This document shows positions 9,654 through 18,537 of a DNA stretch of 64,000 bases, piece after piece. The notes beneath the pieces were generated by a model, which saw only the letters and a list, made by a program, of their open reading frames with translations, made no database searches and was not told the origin of the DNA. Made by a program: the position numbers and the translations under genes. Each line of letters begins with the position of its first letter. Position 1 is the stretch's first letter. Origin of the DNA: Citricoccus zhacaiensis (GTDB lineage: Bacteria > Actinomycetota > Actinomycetes > Actinomycetales > Micrococcaceae); contig NZ_BMLQ01000005.1 of NCBI RefSeq assembly GCF_014645315.1, positions 272,590-336,589 on the forward strand, given 5' to 3'.

Positions 9654-11012
9654 ATGAGCAGATTATTCGGAACCGACGGCGTCCGTGGCCTGGCCAACGG
9701 CATCCTGACCGTCGAATTGTCGATCCAGCTGGCCCAGTCCGCCGCCGTGGTGCTGGGGCACCAGGAGACCCATGGGCGTCGCCCGGTCGCCGTGGTGGCC
9801 CGTGACCCCCGCATCAGTGGTGAATTCATCATCTCTGCGGTCTCGGCCGGTCTGGCCAGTGCGGGTGTGGACGTCTACGACGCCGGCGTGCTCCCCACCC
9901 CGGCCGCCGCCTTCCTGGTGGACGACCTGGATGCGGACTTCGGCGTGATGATCTCCGCTTCCCACAACCCGGCCCCGGACAACGGCATCAAGTTCCTGGC
10001 GCGCGGTGGCGAGAAGCTCACCGACGATCAGGAAGACGCCATCCAGCGGCAGATGGACGAGGAGCCGCACCGGCCGACGGGCGCCGACGTCGGGCGCATC
10101 CAGCGCTTCGCGGACGCCGAGGACCGCTACATCCTGCACTTGCTCAAGACCCTGCCGCACCGCCTCGACGGACTGAAGGTCGTGCTCGACTGCGCCCACG
10201 GTGCCGCCGCTGGGTGCTCGCCGGAGGTCTTCAAGGCCGCCGGCGCCGACGTCGTGGTGATCGGGGCGGACCCGGACGGTATCAACATCAATGACGGCTA
10301 CGGCTCCACCCACCTGGAGAAGCTCCAGGCCAAGGTGGTGGAGACCGGTGCGGACTTCGGCATCGCCCATGACGGCGACGCCGACCGGTGCCTGGCCGTG
10401 GACGCCACCGGCACGGTGGTGGACGGGGACCAGATCATGGGGATCCTCGCGGTGGCCCTCAAGGAGGGCGGCCGCCTCAAGGAGGACACCCTCGTGGTGA
10501 CCGTGATGAGCAACCTCGGCCTGAAGTTGGCCATGCAGCGCGAGGGCGTCCGCCTGGTGGAGACCAAGGTGGGGGACCGGTACGTGCTGGCGGGCATGAA
10601 GCACGGCGGCTACTCCCTGGGCGGCGAGCAGTCCGGCCACGTGATCTTCTCCGACTACGCCACCACCGGTGACGGCGTGCTGACCGGCCTGCAGCTGGGC
10701 GCGCGCATGGCGGAGAGCGGCCAGACCCTGGCCGAGCTGGCCGGCGTGATGGATCGCCTCCCGCAGGTGCTCATCAACGTCAAGGACGTTGACCGGGACC
10801 GTGCGGCCGGAGACGCCGAGGTGCAGGCCGCCGTGGCTGACGCCGAGGCCCGCCTGGGAGAGACCGGCCGGGTGCTGCTGCGTCCCTCGGGGACCGAGCC
10901 CGTGGTCCGTGTGATGGTGGAGGCCTCCGACGAGGAGCAGGCCCGCCGCGAGGCCGAGGACTTGGCCACGGTGGTCGAGCGCGAACTCGCGCTTTCCGCT
11001 GACCCGGTCTGA
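9654..11012 (+). CDS. glmM: Phosphoglucosamine mutase
   Basis: 452 aa. The opening [11 protein letters not shown] is the GlmM signature. The phosphoserine loop is [13 protein letters not shown] with the catalytic Ser at 103; the metal loop is HDGDADRC; the sugar loop is GGEQSGH; the C-terminal phosphate-binding loop is [11 protein letters not shown]. It converts glucosamine-6-phosphate to glucosamine-1-phosphate in the cytoplasm, on the way to UDP-GlcNAc for peptidoglycan and for the amino-sugar polymer encoded at 39-58 kb. The GlmS partner is at 36769-38640. Start chosen at ATG 9654 because the family begins there; longer in-frame extensions overlap the transporter gene. A leaderless promoter is likely. 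Confidence 0.97.
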   Translation: MSRLFGTDGVRGLANGILTVELSIQLAQSAAVVLGHQETHGRRPVAVVARDPRISGEFIISAVSAGLASAGVDVYDAGVLPTPAAAFLVDDLDADFGVMISASHNPAPDNGIKFLARGGEKLTDDQEDAIQRQMDEEPHRPTGADVGRIQRFADAEDRYILHLLKTLPHRLDGLKVVLDCAHGAAAGCSPEVFKAAGADVVVIGADPDGININDGYGSTHLEKLQAKVVETGADFGIAHDGDADRCLAVDATGTVVDGDQIMGILAVALKEGGRLKEDTLVVTVMSNLGLKLAMQREGVRLVETKVGDRYVLAGMKHGGYSLGGEQSGHVIFSDYATTGDGVLTGLQLGARMAESGQTLAELAGVMDRLPQVLINVKDVDRDRAAGDAEVQAAVADAEARLGETGRVLLRPSGTEPVVRVMVEASDEEQARREAEDLATVVERELALSADPV

Positions 11013-11014
11013 GC

Positions 11015-11287
11015 GTGAGCGAGGAACGTCCGGCTGGGGAGGATTCGGCTGAGGAGGATCCGGCTGAGCCGGTCCGGGCCGAGCCAGGGTCGGCCGAGCC
11101 GGACCTGGCCGGGATCGATCCGGCGGAGACGGACCCCGCCGAGGAAGTGACCCCGATCGGCAAGTGGACGGTCTTCCTCCTGTGCGCGGCGGTCACCGTG
11201 GTGCTGGTGGCACTGGTCTGTTTTGCCATCAGCCTGCCGGCCTGTGAGCATCCGCCGAACTCTTGGGCCCCCTGTATCGGGCCCTGA
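11015..11287 (+). CDS. Small single-pass membrane protein, unknown function
   Basis: 90 aa from GTG 11015, two bases after the glmM stop, hence probably co-transcribed with it. Residues 1-47 are acidic and degenerate-repetitive (EDPAEP, AEPGSAEP, DPAETDPAEE), suggesting a disordered cytoplasmic tail. Residues about 51-72 form one membrane helix (TVFLLCAAVTVVLVALVCF), followed by a short outer tail with two Cys (PACEHPP and APCIGP) that might form a disulfide. I do not recognise a family. Its coupling to glmM hints at an envelope-linked role only by position. Confidence 0.6.
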   Translation: MSEERPAGEDSAEEDPAEPVRAEPGSAEPDLAGIDPAETDPAEEVTPIGKWTVFLLCAAVTVVLVALVCFAISLPACEHPPNSWAPCIGP

Positions 11288-11313
11288 ACTACGGACGGGG
11301 GGCTGGAGTCGGA

Positions 11314-12585
11314 TCAGGGTGCGATCTTCGCGATCCTGCCGGTCGCCTGGTCCATCACATCGTCAAGTATCGGGTGGTGCCACTCCTCGGCCTTCGACTG
11401 CTCGATCACCCGAGGCATCACCGTGCTTGCTGCCTGGCACACCTCCCGGATGGTTCGCCGGACGGCGGACGCGCGCAAACCCCAGCCCGTGGCTTCGGTC
11501 AGGAAGTCGTCGTACTCGACGTCGTCGATCATTGGAGAGTGGCCGATCCACAGGGACAGTTCACGGTCGTGATTGGGCCAGACTGACGTGGGAACGACAT
11601 CATAGGCAGGGGACAGATCGACCCGTCCGCCGCTGAGAACAACGGTCAGGTTCCGTGAATGCATGTCGCAGTCGCCCAGGATGTAGCCCAGAAGGACCCG
11701 TTCCAGCAGGGCCCTACGGCTGGCCAGGTCTGAATGCTTCGCGAGGAGACCTGCGACGTCCCTCAGCCGGGGCATCTCGATGCCGGACTTCTGGTACTTG
11801 GTGGAGATCCCAAGCGCCTGAGCCAGGTCCTCCTGGTGAATCCGCTGCAGGCCGGCGTCAGTCGTCGCCCGATCGAATCGCTCCACCAGGATGGCGTCCC
11901 GGTGCCCGACGGTTCGCACGCGGCTTGCTGCCGCGGTGCCCACCAGACCTTCATCGTGAGCCTGCCGGATGACCTGGAGGCAGAAGTTCTCCCCCTGGGC
12001 GACGCCAGGCCATTCTTGCGAACCATCCTCCAAAAGTCGCGCTGGCTTGAGGATATGCGTGGACGGGGCTCCATCAAGGGGTAGGCCCAGCTGTCCGCCG
12101 GCTTCGACCACGGTCAGCTTTCCCTGCATGCCTCCCAGGCTGGACCGGACGCGATGATCGACCCCCGTGCCCAGCGGGGCGGCGGGCAGACCCCGCACGG
12201 CCTGCACCAGTTCCCTCTCGGTGAGCAGATGCACGCCGGAGCCGGCCGGGTCAGGTGTGGTGCCCATGTCGGTGATCTGGACTGCCCCCGCGCAATCCAG
12301 CCCGTACTCCTGGAGCAGCCCGTACGTGTCGGCACTATCCAGCTTCTTCCGACGTGCCAACGCGTCACGGACGTGGTCTTCGGGGAGAAGCCCGTCCAGG
12401 AAGTGCCGGGCCTTGATCCCCGGGTACGGTTCAGCGCGGACAGGCATCCCGATGGAGAGCAGGATGGTGCCGTCCGGATGCTCCGCACGGCATTGGTCTG
12501 TGTACCGCAAGGAGGCGCCACCACGAGCACCGGCATCCTCCAGAGTGGCCACCGGCACGCCACCGATCCAGATGGTGAGGCTCAT
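11314..12585 (-). CDS. hipA: HipA-type serine/threonine kinase toxin
   Basis: 423 aa, close to the usual ~440. Features of the HipA kinase fold in order: an N-terminal subdomain with LDGLLPEDHVRDALARR (about 63-79), the SSLGGMQGKL loop (148-157) that corresponds to the phosphate-binding and autophosphorylation loop, Lys180 in HILKP, catalytic Asp307 and Asn312 in GDCDMHSRNL, and metal-binding Asp329 in SPAYDV. HipA of E. coli phosphorylates GltX and induces dormancy; the target here is inferred from family. The gene overlaps hipB by 4 bases (ATGA) and is expressed from the hipB promoter. The catalytic residues look intact, so it should be active unless bound by HipB. Confidence 0.88.
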   Translation of the reverse strand: MSLTIWIGGVPVATLEDAGARGGASLRYTDQCRAEHPDGTILLSIGMPVRAEPYPGIKARHFLDGLLPEDHVRDALARRKKLDSADTYGLLQEYGLDCAGAVQITDMGTTPDPAGSGVHLLTERELVQAVRGLPAAPLGTGVDHRVRSSLGGMQGKLTVVEAGGQLGLPLDGAPSTHILKPARLLEDGSQEWPGVAQGENFCLQVIRQAHDEGLVGTAAASRVRTVGHRDAILVERFDRATTDAGLQRIHQEDLAQALGISTKYQKSGIEMPRLRDVAGLLAKHSDLASRRALLERVLLGYILGDCDMHSRNLTVVLSGGRVDLSPAYDVVPTSVWPNHDRELSLWIGHSPMIDDVEYDDFLTEATGWGLRASAVRRTIREVCQAASTVMPRVIEQSKAEEWHHPILDDVMDQATGRIAKIAP

Positions 12586-12863
12586 TCCGATCCTCGGCTC
12601 AGGTGCCGGCGTCGAGCGCGGACGGCATCGGCCCTGCTGCGCGCCACCGCCGCTTCTGCCGATTCACGAGGCAGAGCAACCAGGTCTAAACCCAAGGCGT
12701 CTGCTACTTCGGCAAGGATGGACGATTGGCCAGGCACCCCGCGCTCGATGGCGCTGATACGTGTGCGGGACAGGCCCAACATGGAACTGAACTCCTCTTG
12801 GCTGAGCCCCTTCTCCAGACGGCGCTGCCGGAACAGGGCACCGAGTCGTTCCAGCTGCACCAT
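12582..12863 (-). CDS. hipB: HipB-like XRE-family antitoxin and autoregulator
   Basis: 93 aa with one helix-turn-helix of the XRE/Cro type (about 7-60: LGALFRQRRLEKGLSQEEF, then SRTRISAIERG and ILAEVADALGL). The C-terminal tail (about 66-93) is Arg/Ala-rich and probably reaches the HipA partner or DNA. It is the first gene of the hipBA operon and overlaps hipA by 4 bases. In known systems HipB dimers bind palindromes upstream, and HipA acts as co-repressor. Matching palindromes lie at 12919-12938 and 12960-12977. Confidence 0.88.
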   Translation of the reverse strand: MVQLERLGALFRQRRLEKGLSQEEFSSMLGLSRTRISAIERGVPGQSSILAEVADALGLDLVALPRESAEAAVARSRADAVRARRRHLSRGSE

Positions 12864-12918
12864 GACGCCTCCATGATTTGCACTTGGTTTACGGTACGAA
12901 ATACTCGATTGGCCTAAA

Positions 12919-12938
12919 CGTACCGTAAATACGGTACG
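12919..12938. promoter_or_regulatory. Perfect 9-2-9 palindrome, likely HipB operator
   Basis: CGTACCGTA and TACGGTACG are exact reverse complements separated by AA, located 56 bases upstream of the hipB start. A further copy of the half-site, TTTACGGTACGAAA, lies nearer the gene at 12888-12901. Repeated half-sites between promoter and gene are typical of cooperatively bound toxin-antitoxin operators. Confidence 0.65.
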
Positions 12939-12959
12939 AAAAGAAGAGTATGCATTGAT

Positions 12960-12977
12960 GTACCGGTTTCGCGGTAC
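12960..12977. promoter_or_regulatory. Second hipBA operator-like palindrome (6-6-6)
   Basis: GTACCG, spacer GTTTCG, CGGTAC. It uses the same core (GTACCG/CGGTAC) as the palindrome at 12919-12938, centred 40 bases away, so HipB could bridge or bend the DNA between them. It also lies about 100 bases before the divergent hydrolase gene at 13075, whose expression might be touched. Confidence 0.5.
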
Positions 12978-13074
12978 GTCCGAGCAACGTGCGGTGCGCA
13001 GTTCCTTGACCCTGTTCTAGGAACACAGGGTGACCTGACGCTATAGCCCATCGTCAAGACTGAGGAACAGCCCC

Positions 13075-14703
13075 ATGCGCAGCCAGATGCCTCCACCGTC
13101 ACGTCATCCTTCAGCACGGTCATCATCACGACGCCGGCCGCTCGCCGCCGGCGCGATGCTCGCGGTCCTGGCCCTCGCCGGCCCGTTGGCGGCCTGCGCT
13201 CCGGGAGGTGAACCGCAGCCCACGGGAGAGCCGTCTCCCACGGACTCCTCGACCGCTGGACTCGAGCAGTTCTACGGCCAGGACCTGGAGTGGGAGGCGT
13301 GCGAGGACTATGCGACCACCTCCACCGAGCAGAAGGTCTATGAGCTGATCGAGGGCACCGAGTGTGCGCGGATGGCAGTCCCGCTGGACTACGAGGACCC
13401 GGAGGGTGAGGAGGCCTCCGTGGCCGTGCTGAGAGTCCCGGCCCGGGGCGAGTCCCAGGGCCCGCTGGTCATCAACCCGGGCGGTCCGGGCGGGTCCGGG
13501 TTGATGGGCGCGGTCAACACGGCCACAGGGATGGCGGAGAGTCCCGTCACCGAGCAGTTCGACGTGGTCGGCTTCGATCCGCGCGGCGTCGGCGCCACCA
13601 TCCCGGCGATCGACTGCTACTCGGATGCCGAGGCGGACTCCGGGGAGGTCGCGCTGGGTTCCCAGGGCACCACGGTGCAGTTCACGGAGGAGGACACCCG
13701 AGCGCTGACTGAGCGGTGCGCCGAAAGCTCCGGGGGCATGGAGGCCCTCGCCCATGTGGGCACCCGGGACACCGCGCGGGACATGGACGTGTTGCGAGAG
13801 GTCCTGGGCCAGGAGAAGCTCACCTACCTCGGCCAGAGCTACGGCACCCGGCTCGGGGCCGTCTATGCCGAACAGTTCCCCGAGCGGGTCCGGGCCCTGA
13901 TCCTGGACAGTGCCGGGGACCCCACGCAGGGCACCCTCGAGCGGCGCGTCAACGCCTATGCCGGCTTTCAGGCCGCCTTCGACGAACTGGCGAAGGCCTG
14001 CGCGTCAGAGCCCGATTGCCCCCTGGGTGATGACCCGGCCCAGGCCACCGAGAGGTTCCAGGAGATCGTGCAGCCGTTGCGGGAGGATCCGGTGCCCGCA
14101 CTGGGCGTCGAGCTGGACTTCGACGGCGCGGTCGGCGGGGTGATCGCGGGTCTGTACTCGCCGCAGAGCTGGGAGGACATCATCACCGGGATCCGGGAGG
14201 TCGAGCAGGGCCGTGGGGACACCCTGCTGCAGTTGAGCTACGCGTTCAGCCTGCGTGACCCGGAGGGCGGCTGGCCCAATCAGAACGAGGCGAACCACGC
14301 CATCAACTGCATGGACGAGGAACGTCTGAGTCCGGAGGAGGGAGCCCAGCTGAGGCAGCAGACCTACGAGCGGGCCCCGTTCATGGACCCCGGGGTGGAC
14401 GTCAGCAGCGGCGCCCGCGAGGGCTGTGAGCACTGGCCGGCCGAGCCGACGCTCGGCTTCCCCCATGCTCAGGACATCGAGGGCCTGCCGGAGACCCTGG
14501 TGGTGGCCCTCACCCAGGATCCGACCACTCCGTATGAGGGCTCGGAGGCCATGGCCGCCTCGCTCGGCAGCTCCCTGCTGACCGTGGAGGGGCAGGGGCA
14601 CACGATCGTCGCCGCAGGCCTCAGTGACTGTGTGAACCAGGTTGCCGCGGACTACCTGATCGAGTTGAAGACCCCGGAGGAGGGGGCGAGCTGTACCCTG
14701 TGA
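13075..14703 (+). CDS. Secreted alpha/beta-hydrolase lipoprotein, tripeptidyl-aminopeptidase-like
   Basis: 542 aa. A basic N-region and hydrophobic core lead to a lipobox with Cys41 (GPLAACAPG), so the protein should be lipid-anchored outside the membrane. The oxyanion motif NPGGPGGSG is at about 134-142, the nucleophile Ser255 is in LGQSYGTRLG, and near the C-terminus TQDPTTPY and GQGHT supply the Asp and His of the triad. This is the SlpD/SlpE and TAP-like peptidase family of Actinobacteria, which removes short N-terminal peptides. The stop overlaps the GTG of the following MerR gene (GTGA), so the two are co-expressed. The start at 13075 keeps a full signal peptide; ATG 13087 is also possible. 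Confidence 0.88.
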   Translation: MRSQMPPPSRHPSARSSSRRRPLAAGAMLAVLALAGPLAACAPGGEPQPTGEPSPTDSSTAGLEQFYGQDLEWEACEDYATTSTEQKVYELIEGTECARMAVPLDYEDPEGEEASVAVLRVPARGESQGPLVINPGGPGGSGLMGAVNTATGMAESPVTEQFDVVGFDPRGVGATIPAIDCYSDAEADSGEVALGSQGTTVQFTEEDTRALTERCAESSGGMEALAHVGTRDTARDMDVLREVLGQEKLTYLGQSYGTRLGAVYAEQFPERVRALILDSAGDPTQGTLERRVNAYAGFQAAFDELAKACASEPDCPLGDDPAQATERFQEIVQPLREDPVPALGVELDFDGAVGGVIAGLYSPQSWEDIITGIREVEQGRGDTLLQLSYAFSLRDPEGGWPNQNEANHAINCMDEERLSPEEGAQLRQQTYERAPFMDPGVDVSSGAREGCEHWPAEPTLGFPHAQDIEGLPETLVVALTQDPTTPYEGSEAMAASLGSSLLTVEGQGHTIVAAGLSDCVNQVAADYLIELKTPEEGASCTL

Positions 14704-15464
14704 CCTCGGGGGTGAGCGGTGTGTGGAGCACGCGGGAAGTGGCAGAGCTGGCCGGGACCACGGTCAACGCCGTGCGCTTCTACCACCGTTCAGGGCTGCT
14801 GGAGGAGCCCGAGCGCAAGTCCAACGGCTACAAGCAGTACCGGGCCCGCCACCTGGTGCGGCTGCTGCGGATCCGCCGCCTGCGGGACCTGGGGGTGCCC
14901 CTGTCCCGGATCGGGGCCGTGGACGCGGAGGGTGACGAGGCGCTGGAGGCGCTGCGGGTGCTGGACGCCGAGCTGCAGGAGACCATCCAGCGCCTGCAAG
15001 GGGCCCGGGCGGAGGTGGCCGCGATCCTGGAACACCGTGCGCCGCCCGGCGTCCCGGCGGGATTCGAGACGGTGGCGCCCCTGATGTCCGAGGCGGACCG
15101 GTCCATCGTGTCCATCTACGGGCAGCTGTACGACGAGCAGGCCATGGCGGACGTGCGGCGCATGATCGCCCGGGACACGGACGGGGCGTCCCGCGCACTG
15201 GACCGGGAGTTCGCCGAGCTGCCCGAAGACGCAGGTGAGGCCCGCCGTCAGGACCTGGCCGAACGCCTGGCCCCCGTGCTGGCCACGCATCTGATCGACT
15301 ATCCGTGGCTGTCCGACCCCGGGCCCCACCTGTCCCGGGCGCAGTCCGTCACGGACCGCACCATGGCCGAGGCGATGGCCGAGCTCTACACTGCTGCGCA
15401 GCGGGATGTCCTCCGCCGCGTCCTGCTCATCGTCCGCACCGAGCGGGAATCACGGCCGCGCTGA
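14700..15464 (+). CDS. MerR-family transcriptional regulator
   Basis: 254 aa. Residues about 9-75 form the winged-helix MerR DNA-binding domain (WSTREVAELAGTTVNAVRFY, then YKQYRARHLVRLLRIRRLRDL). A helical dimerisation stretch follows (about 83-112), then a C-terminal domain of ~140 residues with no recognisable metal-binding Cys, so it is probably a drug- or small-molecule-type MerR. It starts at GTG 14700 overlapping the hydrolase stop; GTG 14712 is an alternative. The last codons and the stop lie inside the 61-bp palindromic element at 15449-15509, so the C-terminal residues ESRPR are supplied by the repeat. Target genes unknown. Confidence 0.85.
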   Translation: MTSGVSGVWSTREVAELAGTTVNAVRFYHRSGLLEEPERKSNGYKQYRARHLVRLLRIRRLRDLGVPLSRIGAVDAEGDEALEALRVLDAELQETIQRLQGARAEVAAILEHRAPPGVPAGFETVAPLMSEADRSIVSIYGQLYDEQAMADVRRMIARDTDGASRALDREFAELPEDAGEARRQDLAERLAPVLATHLIDYPWLSDPGPHLSRAQSVTDRTMAEAMAELYTAAQRDVLRRVLLIVRTERESRPR

Positions 15465-15509
15465 CTGTCGATCCGCCCGGCGTTTCCCTACCTCAACTGC
15501 GGCCGTGAT
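15449..15509 (-). repeat. 61-bp palindromic element, copy A
   Basis: Begins ATCACGGCCGC and ends GCGGCCGTGAT, an exact 11-bp terminal inverted repeat. The reverse complement aligns without gaps to copies C (30684-30744) and D (31259-31319), and the forward strand shares 51 of 61 positions with copy B (19614-19674), the last 32 identically. It lies between the convergent merR and siderophore-ATPase genes and overlaps the 3' end of merR, so it may also act as a bidirectional terminator. Strand given relative to copy C. Confidence 0.85.
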
Positions 15510-15569
15510 CCTGCGGCGCGCGCACGATCCGGCGGCAGCTCGCGCGCGGTCCGGAGGTGGCAGGGCCCG

Positions 15570-16352
15570 TCAGTGCCGCCAGCGTGGCACCACGAGCGGG
15601 CTGCCGGACTCGGGATCGGGGATCACGCGGGCGTCCAGGCCGAAGACGTCCGCCACCAGTGCCTCGGTGATCACCTCGGCAGGGGTGCCGGTCTGCACCA
15701 CGGTGCCCCCGTGCATGGCGATGATGTGGTCGGCGTAGCGCGCGGCCTGGTTGAGATCGTGCAGTACGGCCACCAGGGTGTGGCCGGTGCTGCGGTTGAG
15801 GCCCAGGCACAGCTCCAGCAGCTCGATCTGGTGGCTGAGGTCCAGGTAGGTGGTGGGCTCGTCCAGGAGCAGGATGGGTGTCTGCTGGGCCAGGGCCACG
15901 GCCATCCAGACGCGCTGGCGCTGGCCTCCCGAGAGCTCGTCCACCAGCCGGCCGGAGAGCTGGCGGACCCCGGTGGCGTCCATCGCCTCTGCCACGGCCC
16001 GTTCGTCCTCCGGGGACCAGGGCGTGAAGAGGGACTGGTGCGGGTACCGTCCGCGCGTGACGAGGTCCACCACGCGGATACCGTCCGGGGCCACGGGGCC
16101 CTGGGGGAGCAGCCCGATCTGGCGCGCCACCTGCTTGGTGGGCATCGAGTGCAGCGCCTGCCCGTCCAGCAGCACGTTGCCGCGGCTCGGCGCGAGCAAC
16201 CGCGTCAGGCTCTTGAGCAGGGTGGACTTGCCGCAGGCGTTGGGTCCCACGATCACGGTGAAGCGGCCGTCCGGGATGGCCACGGAGACCTCGGGGCAGA
16301 CCACCTGGTCCTGGTAGCCGAGCGCGGCCTCCTCCACGAGCAGTCGGGTCAT
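15570..16352 (-). CDS. Iron-siderophore ABC transporter ATP-binding protein (FecE/FepC type)
   Basis: 260 aa with Walker A GPNACGKST (36-44), the ABC signature LSGGQRQRV, Walker B ILLLDEPTTYLD and the switch His in AVLHDLNQAARYAD. The spacing between these motifs and the YLDLSHQ element are typical of the FecE/FhuC siderophore group. It energises the two permeases encoded just upstream and overlaps the second permease by 4 bases. Last gene of the four-gene importer operon controlled by the iron boxes at 19557-19590. Substrate is a ferric siderophore by family; the exact chelate is unknown. Confidence 0.93.
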   Translation of the reverse strand: MTRLLVEEAALGYQDQVVCPEVSVAIPDGRFTVIVGPNACGKSTLLKSLTRLLAPSRGNVLLDGQALHSMPTKQVARQIGLLPQGPVAPDGIRVVDLVTRGRYPHQSLFTPWSPEDERAVAEAMDATGVRQLSGRLVDELSGGQRQRVWMAVALAQQTPILLLDEPTTYLDLSHQIELLELCLGLNRSTGHTLVAVLHDLNQAARYADHIIAMHGGTVVQTGTPAEVITEALVADVFGLDARVIPDPESGSPLVVPRWRH

Positions 16353-17476
16353 CTGGTCCTACCTTCTCTCATGAGCAGCCACAGGAAATACAGTCCGCCG
16401 ATGCACACGGTCACGATCCCGACCGGCAGCGGCGAGTCCGGGTGGATCCGCTGGGCGGTCACGTCGGCCAACAGCAACAGCAGGGACCCGACGGCGGCCG
16501 TGGGCCCGAGTGCGAGGCCGTCGGTATGCACCAGCCGCCGGGCGATCTGCGGTGCGGCCAGCGCGATGAAGGAGATGGGCCCCACGGTGGCGGTGGCCAG
16601 GGCGGTCAGGCCCACGCCGATCACGACGGCGGCCACCTGCACCGCGCGTACCTTCTGTCCCAGCGCGGTGGCGAACGGGACGCCGATCCGGGTCAGTTTC
16701 ATGGGCCGGGCCAGCAGCGTCGCGGCGGCCAGGAAGGCCGCGGAGACCGTCAGGACCAGCAGGAACGTGGGCCAGGTGACCCCGGAGAGGTTTCCGGCGC
16801 CCCACAGCCCGGCCATGATGGCGTCCTCCACGGTGGCGGTCAGCTGGATCCAGACGTTGGCCGAGCCCAGCATGGCGCTGACCCCGATCCCCACGATGAT
16901 CAGCCGCACTCCGCGCACGGCCCCGCGCCGGATGGACAGCACGAACACCAGGAGCGCCGTCACGAGGCCGCCGGTCAGGGCCCCGGCCATGGTGGCCGCG
17001 GAGCCGCCGCCGAGCACGAGCATGACGATGAGCGCGCCCGTGAAGGAGCCGGTCTGGAACCCGATGATGTCCGGGGATCCCAGGGGATTGCCGGTGAGGT
17101 TCTGGAAGATGGAGCCGCTGGCCGCCAGGCAGGTGCCCAGCAGGATGGCCATGAGCACGCGGGGGGCCCGCCATTCCGCCACCACCATGGTGGTGTAGTC
17201 GTCGCCTCGGCCGAACAGTGCGGTGAGCGCCTCGCTGACGGTGATCTGGGCGGAGCCGGAGGTGATCGCGTAGAACGCCAACAGGATGGTGGCCGCCCAG
17301 AGCACGGCGCAGACCCGTACCGATCGGGCGTCGAGCAGCAGCATCGGGCGGTCCCGGGGGCCGATCCGGTACATCCGTCGGCCGAAGTCCACGGTGGGCT
17401 GCGGCCGGGGGCTCGCCGGTCCGGTGGACGTCCGTTCTGCGGTCATGGCGTCTCTGGTCCTTGGTTCTGCGGTCAC
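16349..17476 (-). CDS. Iron-siderophore ABC transporter permease 2 (FecCD family)
   Basis: 375 aa: a ~45-residue polar cytoplasmic extension followed by about nine to ten membrane helices of the FecCD/BtuC fold, including GNPLGSPDIIGFQTG (the conserved NPLA/GDP segment), TVGPISFIALAAPQIAR and the terminal PVGIVTVCIGGLYFLWLL. It forms the channel together with the permease at 17481-18530. GTG 17476 is preferred because GGAGG in the 3' end of the upstream gene lies about 10 bases before it; ATG 17446 is an alternative start. Overlaps the ATPase gene by 4 bases. Confidence 0.92.
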   Translation of the reverse strand: MTAEPRTRDAMTAERTSTGPASPRPQPTVDFGRRMYRIGPRDRPMLLLDARSVRVCAVLWAATILLAFYAITSGSAQITVSEALTALFGRGDDYTTMVVAEWRAPRVLMAILLGTCLAASGSIFQNLTGNPLGSPDIIGFQTGSFTGALIVMLVLGGGSAATMAGALTGGLVTALLVFVLSIRRGAVRGVRLIIVGIGVSAMLGSANVWIQLTATVEDAIMAGLWGAGNLSGVTWPTFLLVLTVSAAFLAAATLLARPMKLTRIGVPFATALGQKVRAVQVAAVVIGVGLTALATATVGPISFIALAAPQIARRLVHTDGLALGPTAAVGSLLLLLADVTAQRIHPDSPLPVGIVTVCIGGLYFLWLLMREGRTR

Positions 17477-17480
17477 GGGA

Positions 17481-18530
17481 TCAGGCCTCCGTGACCCGGG
17501 AGCGGCGGACCATGTAGATCAGCACGGGGGCGCCGATGAAGGCGGTGACCACCCCGACCGGGACCTCGCCGGCCACGATGACCCGGCCCAGTACGTCCGC
17601 CAGGCCCAGCACGGTGGGTGCCAGTAGGATCGAGTAGGTCATGATCCAGCCCTGATGGGGTCCCACGATCATGCGAGCCAGGTGGGGCGCCATCAGGCCG
17701 ATGAACCCGATGGGGCCGGCGGTGGCGGTGGCGCCCCCGGCGAGCAGGGCGATGGCCAGCAGCGCCACGAGGCGGAGGCGCTGGGGGTGTGCACCCATGG
17801 CCACGGCGGAGGCCTCGCCGAGGGAGAGCACGTCCAGGGACCGGGTGCTGCACAGGGCGATGAGCAGTCCGGCGGCGATGAAGGGGGCGATCGCCAGGGT
17901 GGCCTCGAGCGGCTGGGAGGCGGTGGTGCCGGCCGACCAGCCGCGCATCCTGGCCAGGATGTCCGAGTTGGAGAGCAGCACGGCCGAGGAGAAGCCGGAG
18001 AGCACTGCCCCCAGCGCCACCCCGGACAACGTCATCCGTACCGGGCTGGACCGGACCGCCCCGCTATTGCCGATGGCGAACACGAGCACCGAGGTGATCA
18101 GCGCTCCGGCGAAGGACCACCACATGTACGAGGAGATGTCCGTGACCCCGAAGAAGGCGAGTCCCACCACCACGGCCAGGGAGGCCCCGGCGGTGACGCC
18201 CAGGATCCCCGGGTCCGCCAGGGGGTTGCGGGTGACGGCCTGCATCAGCCCGCCGGCCACGCCCAATGCGGCCCCTGCCAGCAGGATGAGGACGGTGCGG
18301 GGTACGCGCGACTGCCAGACCACCTGGGAGACGGGCTCGTCCGGGTCCGGGTGGAGCAGGAACTGCAGGAGCTCGCCGGGAGCCACCGCCCGGGAGCCGA
18401 CCATCATGCTCAGGGTGAGGGCCACGAGGCAGAAGGCCACGAGGGGCAGCATCCCAATCAGGCGGCCGGGGACCCGGGGGACCCCGGTGGCGGGTGGATC
18501 GGCCCGTGCGGGCGCGGTGATGGCCGTCAT
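17481..18530 (-). CDS. Iron-siderophore ABC transporter permease 1 (FecCD family)
   Basis: 349 aa with the FecCD signatures NPLADPGILGVTAGAS, TATAGPIGFIGLMAPHLAR and the C-terminal PVGVVTAFIGAPVLIYMV; about ten membrane helices. The APHLAR loop couples the channel to the ATPase. Paralogous to the neighbouring permease, with which it should form a heterodimer, as in FecCD or FepDG. It lies 7 bases after the binding-protein gene and 4 bases before the second permease, so all are one transcript. Confidence 0.93.
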   Translation of the reverse strand: MTAITAPARADPPATGVPRVPGRLIGMLPLVAFCLVALTLSMMVGSRAVAPGELLQFLLHPDPDEPVSQVVWQSRVPRTVLILLAGAALGVAGGLMQAVTRNPLADPGILGVTAGASLAVVVGLAFFGVTDISSYMWWSFAGALITSVLVFAIGNSGAVRSSPVRMTLSGVALGAVLSGFSSAVLLSNSDILARMRGWSAGTTASQPLEATLAIAPFIAAGLLIALCSTRSLDVLSLGEASAVAMGAHPQRLRLVALLAIALLAGGATATAGPIGFIGLMAPHLARMIVGPHQGWIMTYSILLAPTVLGLADVLGRVIVAGEVPVGVVTAFIGAPVLIYMVRRSRVTEA

Positions 18531-18537
18531 CGAGAGG

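Noticed and set aside
12914..13129. 71-codon minus-strand frame between hipB and the peptidase gene
   Set aside because: It covers the operator palindromes and the peptidase start, has no ribosome site and no recognisable protein features.
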